Of a DNA stretch of 34,623 nt, positions 34,012 through 34,623 are shown piece by piece (the stretch's first letter is position 1; the number at the start of each line of letters is the position of its first letter). The DNA comes from Flavobacteriaceae bacterium UBA1682 (GTDB lineage: Bacteria; Bacteroidota; Bacteroidia; Flavobacteriales; Flavobacteriaceae), in the NCBI GenBank assembly GCA_002320285.1, contig DCKE01000028.1, forward strand, positions 1 through 34,623, read 5' to 3'. Both the position numbers and the translations under genes were made by a program. The notes under the pieces were generated by a model that worked only from the letters and a program-made list of their open reading frames with translations, did not search any database and was not told where the DNA came from.

Positions 34012-34113
34012 ATAGTATAAGCGATTTTGTAAAAAAATATTGTTTTATCCTTTATTCGGAGGCATCTACTCTAGAGAGTCACAAAACGAAAAAATAATTA
34101 AAATTTATTTCAG

Positions 34114-34623
34114 ATGAAGAAAAAATTACTTCCTTTAGCAGCATTACTTGTGAGCGGTATGGTTTATTCCCAAGTCGGTATTGGTACACATTATCCGGAC
34201 AAGTCGTCGCAGTTGGACATTAAATCCGACGACAAAGGGGTTTTAATCCCGCGCATTGCTTTAACTAGTGTAACTGATGCTTCAACGATTACCAATGGGA
34301 ATGTTGAGAGTCTATTGGTATATAATACAACCTCTAATGCTGAAATGCAACCGGGTTATTTTTACTGGTTTAGAAATAGATGGACTAGAATGATTAGTGA
34401 TGACGATACTACGATGTTTTTAAATACGAGCAACGTCAAATTAAGTGTTATCAACGGACAATTGGTATTAGAAGATACCGAAGGACATATCGTTTCTGTA
34501 CTGCTAAGCGATATTTCGACGCCGGAAACGGTAACGACTTTGGTAAAAGATGCAACTACAGGCGTATATACCTATACCAATGAGGCGGGAGCTACCGTTG
34601 ACATCACGGTAATTGCCGATGTG
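34114..34623 (+). CDS. Repeat adhesin, N-terminal part (3' end outside window)
   Basis: ATG at 34114 opens a frame that continues past the window edge; 170 residues are visible. A signal peptide (Lys2-Lys4, hydrophobic core, cleavage after Tyr-Ser near 20) is followed by QVGIGTHYPDKSSQLDIKS and KGVLIPRIAL, the conserved N-terminus of many Flavobacteriia repeat adhesins, and a YNTTSNAEMQPGYFYWF segment. From residue 109 the sequence KLSVINGQLVLEDTEG..VSVLLSDIS is clearly related to the 33-residue repeats of the protein at the left edge (KLVLTDSDG..VDVLLSAID). So it is a paralogue of that adhesin. How many repeats it carries cannot be seen. Confidence 0.88.
   Translation, partial: MKKKLLPLAALLVSGMVYSQVGIGTHYPDKSSQLDIKSDDKGVLIPRIALTSVTDASTITNGNVESLLVYNTTSNAEMQPGYFYWFRNRWTRMISDDDTTMFLNTSNVKLSVINGQLVLEDTEGHIVSVLLSDISTPETVTTLVKDATTGVYTYTNEAGATVDITVIADV

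Larger units (their letters stand above)
33138..34113. other. Long non-coding region before the second adhesin gene (about 1 kb)
   Basis: Apart from the element at 33191-33297, a GGACT/AGTCC hairpin (33406-33410 / 33419-33423) and the promoter-like box at 34004, this AT-rich stretch shows no credible gene on either strand. It probably contains the long upstream control region of the adhesin. Confidence 0.55.

Overview
The window reads as chromosomal DNA of a member of the Bacteroidota, most likely family Flavobacteriaceae. The signs are low GC with A-rich start regions and no strong Shine-Dalgarno sites, several promoters of the Bacteroidota type (TTG, then TAnnTTTG), a type IX secretion (T9SS) type B sorting domain, a PorP/SprF protein, and VGIGT-type N-termini on repeat adhesins. 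No rRNA, tRNA, transposase, integrase or CRISPR array was seen. The genus cannot be fixed from this sequence alone.

Layout. (1) 1-9081, plus strand: a tightly packed cell-surface operon. It holds the 3' end of a giant repeat adhesin with 99-bp units in a 297-bp higher-order period, a small secreted protein, an 859-aa secreted protein, a 420-aa protein with a type B sorting domain, a PorP/SprF outer-membrane protein and a TPR/PD40/OmpA lipid- or wall-anchoring protein. A strong terminator closes it at 9146-9173. (2) 9202-10956, minus strand: a membrane-bound TPR/LuxR-type regulator that converges on that operon. (3) 11398-28358, plus strand: a 17-kb Wzx/Wzy-type surface polysaccharide cluster. 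It starts at a recognisable promoter with a winged-helix regulator, continues with nucleotide-sugar genes, three glycosyltransferases, a flippase, a polymerase and acyltransferases, and ends with a WbpV/WecA-like pair and a PglD-like acetyltransferase. (4) 28618-29397: nagB, followed by intergenic tandem repeats (21 bp and 90 bp). (5) 29732-31960: two small XRE-type regulators on the minus strand and about 1.4 kb of non-coding DNA dense in hairpins, including two homologous terminator-like elements. (6) 31961-33097: a PglE-like aminotransferase with its own terminator, then about 1 kb of mostly non-coding DNA with a large inverted repeat. (7) 34114-end: the 5' end of a second adhesin related to the one at the left edge.

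How the genes fit together. The T9SS genes look like a substrate set (adhesin, partner proteins, type B sorting domain) with its cognate SprF-like outer-membrane partner. The polysaccharide genes predict a repeat unit built on undecaprenyl phosphate by a WecA/WbpL-like enzyme, probably starting with a 6-deoxy-HexNAc such as QuiNAc, and containing a HexNAc uronic acid and one or more aminated 6-deoxy sugars. RmlA and RmlB occur without RmlC and RmlD, and a CapE/FnlA-type dehydratase occurs without its usual partners, so the sugar made here is not simply rhamnose or FucNAc unless those genes lie elsewhere.

Most notable observations: a tandem DegT aminotransferase pair whose second member has lost the PLP lysine (Arg181), the phosphate-binding loop and the C-terminal helix; a winged-helix regulator fused to a degenerate nucleotidyltransferase-like domain; twin structured elements at 31222-31339 and 31441-31543; and related adhesin genes at both ends that could in principle recombine across the polysaccharide locus.
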